NCBI GenBank assembly: GCA_002391185.1
Contig: DGRY01000074.1
Coordinates: forward strand, 1 to 9,130
Length of the DNA stretch: 9,130 nt
Reading direction: 5' to 3'
From: Prevotella sp. UBA4376
GTDB lineage: Bacteria > Bacteroidota > Bacteroidia > Bacteroidales > Bacteroidaceae
A program made the translations under genes and the position numbers. Shown here in pieces: positions 6,618 to 9,130 of this stretch. How positions within the stretch are numbered: the stretch's first letter is position 1; each line of letters opens with the position of its first letter. The notes under the pieces were generated by a model. It was not told the DNA's origin. It made no database searches and was given only the letters and a program-made list of their open reading frames with translations.

Positions 6618-7919
6618 TTATTTAAAAAGTTTTGTTCTAATATATTCTTGCCATTCATCCCATTGTTCTTGATACCAGAAATGAGCAGTTTGCTGATATA
6701 CTGATAATTTCTTTTCAGCTGGATAAATATTATAAAGACTATAAGCCGAAGTAGGCGGAACTACATCATCATTATATCCAAAAGAAAACCATGCTGGTAT
6801 GGTGCATCGCTTTGCGAAGTTCACACCGTCATAATAGCGGGCACCATTTATGCGCTGAACATTATGAGATGCGTTTTTCTTTTCACCATAGAAATAATGT
6901 GGCCACCCTCCTGCCCTACCATGACACTCTGCCTCGTAATCACACATAGCGTCATGAACGGCTGCAAGGAATGTTACTCGCTTATCGAGTGCTGCCACGG
7001 CAAGAGAAAGGAAACCGCCTTGTGATGCTCCAGTCACGCCCAATGTTTTTCCGTCCCATTCAGGTAATGACGCTATCATATCAACACCACGTACAGCACC
7101 AGTAATAACACGCTTATAATAATTTCTATCTGGATTATCTAAGTTTGTATTCCAATAATTGTTCAATGCACCAGCCATCAAATTATCATATATATTCTGA
7201 CTAAGAGTTACAGGAACACCATGAATGCCTATTTCAAGAACAATACATTCGCCATCGGCAGTATAAGTATCACCAGAATAAGGACGAACACCTGCACCTG
7301 GTACACGAAGCAAAGCTGGGTATTTGCCAGGCTTCACAGGTAGGGTGAGTATGCCATACATACGACTGTTCCACGAATCGTTACAATAGCTAACCTCATA
7401 CACATTACTTTTTTCTGTGCAACGCTCCGTCAACAATCGCTTTGTTATATTCAAGCCATTCTTCCTTGCTGCGTTCAAAGCTTCTGACCAAAACTCATCA
7501 AAATCAGAAGGACATTGAGCAAATGGCTTTAGCTTTTCTGGCGAGAAAGCAGCTGTGCACCAGCCTTCATAATCTTTTCCAGCAATAGTAGCCTTTACTT
7601 TAAGGCGGTAGAAGCCTGGTTCCTTCATTGTTGCAGAAAAAGTCATAGTTCCATTCTTCAACAACGCTTTTTTCTTCACATCAGGATACATCACAGGACC
7701 AGCCTCATAGCTCACCGCCACATTATTTAATAATGTAGATGACTTAAGTATATTTACTGTGAAAACAGCTGTTTCACCAACTTTATAATTCCAATCTTTG
7801 TGATCAGGTACAACAGAAACAATAATATTCTTGCCAATTATCTGCGCTTCTGCCACTAACGACGAGAACAAACAGATAACTGCAATAATTCCCATTAACA
7901 GTTGATTTTTACTACGCAT
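6618..7919 (-). CDS. CE7-type acetyl esterase with N-terminal extension, secreted
   Basis: This is an alpha/beta-hydrolase of the acetylxylan esterase/cephalosporin-C deacetylase family (CE7, AXE1), first gene of the operon. Residues 1-25 form a signal peptide (cleavage near AEA-Q). Residues 27 to about 125 look like a beta-sandwich domain, ahead of the hydrolase domain at about 128-430. The triad fits Ser299 (GASQGG, preceded by RGVDMIASLPEWD, a family hallmark), Asp384 (GYNDDVVPP) and His413 (TAHFW). At 433 residues it is about 110 longer than a typical CE7 enzyme because of the extension. In this operon it probably deacetylates mannan or mannooligosaccharides in the periplasm, so that GH26 and the later enzymes can act. 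The substrate is inferred from context; xylan activity cannot be excluded. Confidence 0.88.
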   Translation of the reverse strand: MRSKNQLLMGIIAVICLFSSLVAEAQIIGKNIIVSVVPDHKDWNYKVGETAVFTVNILKSSTLLNNVAVSYEAGPVMYPDVKKKALLKNGTMTFSATMKEPGFYRLKVKATIAGKDYEGWCTAAFSPEKLKPFAQCPSDFDEFWSEALNAARKNGLNITKRLLTERCTEKSNVYEVSYCNDSWNSRMYGILTLPVKPGKYPALLRVPGAGVRPYSGDTYTADGECIVLEIGIHGVPVTLSQNIYDNLMAGALNNYWNTNLDNPDRNYYKRVITGAVRGVDMIASLPEWDGKTLGVTGASQGGFLSLAVAALDKRVTFLAAVHDAMCDYEAECHGRAGGWPHYFYGEKKNASHNVQRINGARYYDGVNFAKRCTIPAWFSFGYNDDVVPPTSAYSLYNIYPAEKKLSVYQQTAHFWYQEQWDEWQEYIRTKLFK

Positions 7920-7969
7920 TTGTTTGGTTTTAATTATTAAATCTTAAGGAAGGTACCTCGTTCAGCATG

Positions 7970-7977
7970 CAAAGATA
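7970..7977 (-). promoter_or_regulatory. Probable promoter of the mannan operon (-7 box)
   Basis: Minus-strand TATCTTTG (7977-7970), followed by C, matches the Bacteroidetes -7 consensus and lies 51 bp before the esterase start, giving a leader of about 40 nt. No convincing TTG is found 19-21 nt upstream. That position is occupied by the GTATCAT...TTGGT motif at 7988-8004, which suggests dependence on an activator. Confidence 0.5.
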
Positions 7978-7987
7978 TGTAAATTCA

Positions 7988-8004
7988 ACCAAAAAGAATG
8001 ATAC
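7988..8004 (-). promoter_or_regulatory. Candidate regulator site, operon side
   Basis: The minus strand reads GTATCATTCTTTTTGGT, immediately upstream of the -7 box. A similar GTATCATCATTTGGT lies on the plus strand at 8464-8478 upstream of the susC-like gene, with 2 nt less between the GTATCAT and TTGGT halves. A plus-strand TATCATT at 8040-8046 forms an inverted pair with the one inside this motif. This is a pattern in the sequence only; no regulator is encoded in the window. Confidence 0.3.
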
Positions 8005-8046
8005 TTTTTTGATAAATAATAATACTTTGCTATTTTTATTATCATT

Positions 8047-8077
8047 GTTCGTCTTTCTTCGCGGAAGAAAGATGAAC
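8047..8077. repeat. Long perfect-type hairpin in the divergent spacer
   Basis: TCTTTCTTC (8052-8060) pairs with GAAGAAAGA (8064-8072) around GCG. GTTC (8047-8050) pairs with GAAC (8074-8077) across one G-T pair, giving a 14-pair stem with a 3-nt loop. No T tract follows. It sits about 130 bp upstream of the esterase start, beyond the promoter. Confidence 0.65.
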
Positions 8078-8131
8078 CAGAAAGAAACGTCATATAGAAT
8101 TACGAATTAGGAATTTGAAATTACGAACCAA

Positions 8132-8174
8132 CGGTCACAGACCGAAGGGAAGTAATTGGTCGCACTTTGTGCGA
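8132..8174. repeat. Two small three-base-loop hairpins
   Basis: CGGTC-ACA-GACCG (8132-8144) and TCGCAC-TTT-GTGCGA (8160-8174) are perfect stems of 5 and 6 bp. Just before them, 8096-8127 holds two ATTACGAA sequences, a low-complexity pattern often seen in Bacteroidetes spacers. Confidence 0.6.
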
Positions 8175-8229
8175 TGTTGAGTTATTTAATTTTGAATTTA
8201 TCTAAGTAGCAAGGTTTTATGCGCTTGGT

Positions 8230-8265
8230 TAGGGTTTTTACAGGCACAAAGTGCCGTGTTATTCT
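8230..8265. repeat. Dispersed 36-nt repeat, copy 2, with hairpin
   Basis: This is the second copy of the segment at 1692-1727, with 33 of 36 positions identical. The hairpin is GGCAC-AAA-GTGCC (8243-8255). The stem is unchanged and one of the three differences falls in the loop. The two copies flank the mannan operon in the same orientation. Confidence 0.65.
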
Positions 8266-8389
8266 CTCAAAGCATGTTACTATCGCTTGCGATAGTGCAG
8301 AGAAAACGATTTGGACGATGAAAACTTGTTTTCATAAGCCCAAAGGCGGTTTCTTGCATAGATGCCAAAGGCATCACCATGCTTTGAGA
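8265..8389. repeat. Multibranched inverted-repeat element, possible structured RNA
   Basis: A perfect 12-bp outer stem (TCTCAAAGCATG at 8265-8276 with CATGCTTTGAGA at 8378-8389) encloses three perfect inner hairpins. These are ACTATCGC/GCGATAGT (8279-8296), ATGAAAAC/GTTTTCAT (8318-8335) and GATGCC/GGCATC (8361-8375). A fourth, imperfect stem (8297-8308 with 8347-8357) would enclose the middle hairpin. The element lies between the two divergent promoters, about 120 bp upstream of the susC -7 box. It could be a small RNA, a miniature mobile element or a cruciform-forming site. No promoter for it is evident, and a short reading frame across it looks accidental. Confidence 0.5.
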
Positions 8390-8463
8390 TGTTTTCTTGG
8401 TTTTCTTTTATTCTAATAGAAAAAAAACACGAAACACAAATATTTTTTTGAAAAAGCAAAATA

Positions 8464-8478
8464 GTATCATCATTTGGT
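8464..8478 (+). promoter_or_regulatory. Candidate regulator site, susC side
   Basis: GTATCATCATTTGGT on the plus strand resembles the site on the operon side (8004-7988, minus strand). It ends 33 nt before the susC -7 box. Pairs of similar sites at divergent promoters suggest a shared activator, which in this group would often be a hybrid two-component or AraC-type regulator. The spacing to the two -7 boxes differs (10 versus 33 nt), which weakens the case. Confidence 0.3.
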
Positions 8479-8511
8479 AAAATAATATTAGCACAAGTTT
8501 TATTTTCTTAC

Positions 8512-8519
8512 TATATTTG
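8512..8519 (+). promoter_or_regulatory. Probable promoter of the susC-like gene (-7 box)
   Basis: TATATTTG (8512-8519), followed by C, matches the Bacteroidetes -7 consensus. No TTG is seen at the -33 position, consistent with activator dependence. Transcription would start near 8526, leaving a long AT-rich leader of about 138 nt before the ATG. The leader contains no hairpin that I would call a riboswitch. Confidence 0.5.
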
Positions 8520-8663
8520 CACCGATAAAAGTATGCTAAGACATGACTAAACACATTAAGCTGCTTTATATCATAAAAACACATGCGAATAAAAGCACGT
8601 ATTTAAACCATGTAAATAAATATATACATTATTAATAATATAAACCTAATAAATCAAGTATTT

Positions 8664-9130
8664 ATGAAGCAAGACAATAAAATTACATTGCTTGCGGGAA
8701 TATGTAGTTTAGCGCTACTTGGATTTTCACCGCAAATGTATGCTACTAACAAAGCTGAATTGTCTATGTCTGTTCAACAGACGAAAAAGATTACTGGTAC
8801 TGTATCCGACTCACAGGGCGCAATCATCGGCGCTACTGTTAAGGTTAAAGGAACCGGTAATGGTGCTGTTACAGACATGGATGGAAAATTCTCTATTAAT
8901 GCACCTGTTGGCGCAACAATAGAAGTTTCTTACATTGGTTACATCACAAGAACATTTAAAGTAGGAAACCAAAGCAATGTAAACATCACGCTTACAGAAG
9001 ATAACCAGAACCTTGACGAAGTTGTTGTTGTTGGTTATGGTACTATGAAGAAAAGCGACCTTGCAGGAGCCTCAGCATCTCTTGACGAGAGAACCCTTAA
9101 ATCTACACCAATGACAAACATTGATGAAGC
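8664..9130 (+). CDS. SusC/RagA-type TonB-dependent outer-membrane transporter, N-terminal part
   Basis: The first 155 codons of a gene that continues past the window edge. A signal peptide covers about 1-27 (MKQDNKITLLAGICSLALLG..., cleavage near MYA-T). Residues 42-112 are a carboxypeptidase-regulatory-like domain (KITGTVSDSQGAIIGATVKV, then GKFSINAP and EVSYIGY). The TonB-box-like segment LDEVVVVGYGTMKKSDLAGA (117-136) leads into the plug domain; the barrel is outside the window. Such proteins pair with a SusD lipoprotein, normally encoded next, to import oligosaccharides. The divergent mannan operon points to mannan oligosaccharides as substrate, but this is inferred. The ATG at 8664 gives a complete signal peptide and no earlier in-frame alternative fits as well. 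It was probably too long for the window rather than truncated in nature. Confidence 0.93.
   Translation, partial: MKQDNKITLLAGICSLALLGFSPQMYATNKAELSMSVQQTKKITGTVSDSQGAIIGATVKVKGTGNGAVTDMDGKFSINAPVGATIEVSYIGYITRTFKVGNQSNVNITLTEDNQNLDEVVVVGYGTMKKSDLAGASASLDERTLKSTPMTNIDE

Noticed and set aside
8219..8416. Plus-strand 65-codon frame over the hairpin element
   Set aside because: It spans inverted repeats, has no family resemblance, and its codons are dictated by the palindromes.
8543..8635. 30-codon leader peptide upstream of susC
   Set aside because: It begins inside an AT-rich leader, with no ribosome site and no attenuator hairpin after it. Such a frame is likely by chance.

Overview
The window looks like a chromosomal piece of a Bacteroidetes genome, most likely Prevotella/Segatella. 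The signs are a SusC-type TonB-dependent transporter, promoters of the TAnnTTTGC type, AT-rich spacers without Shine-Dalgarno sequences, an unfused nuoA/nuoB start, and a complete mannobiose epimerisation/phosphorolysis cassette. The species cannot be fixed from the sequence alone.

Layout. Positions 1-408 (minus strand) hold the start of a complex I (nuo) operon: the first codons of nuoB and all of nuoA. Positions 409-1786 carry no intact gene. This spacer contains the nuoA promoter, a GC-rich terminator hairpin, a 113-codon minus-strand open frame with no start codon (a decayed gene), a block of degenerate 22-nt repeats, a 124-nt tandem repeat and several small hairpins. Positions 1787-7919 are a tight five-gene minus-strand operon, transcribed in the order CE7-type esterase, GH26 mannanase, GH130 mannosylglucose phosphorylase, GPH sugar symporter, cellobiose/mannobiose 2-epimerase. 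Positions 7920-8663 are a 744-bp divergent control region rich in hairpins, with a promoter facing each way. From 8664 to the end a susC-like gene runs on the plus strand and is cut by the window edge.

How the genes fit together. The SusC protein probably imports mannan oligosaccharides across the outer membrane. In the periplasm the esterase would remove acetyl groups and GH26 would release mannobiose. The GPH symporter would carry the disaccharide into the cytoplasm, where the epimerase turns Man-Man into Man-Glc. GH130 then phosphorolyses Man-Glc to mannose-1-phosphate and glucose. This is the pathway described for Bacteroides fragilis; its assignment here rests on family motifs and gene order.

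The proteins belong to known families, so novelty is most likely in the spacers. The main candidates are a 125-bp multibranched inverted-repeat element (8265-8389), a set of short hairpins with near-identical geometry but different stem sequences, a motif shared by the two divergent promoters, and the unannotated gene remnant at 561-908. No tRNA, rRNA, CRISPR array or transposase gene was seen.
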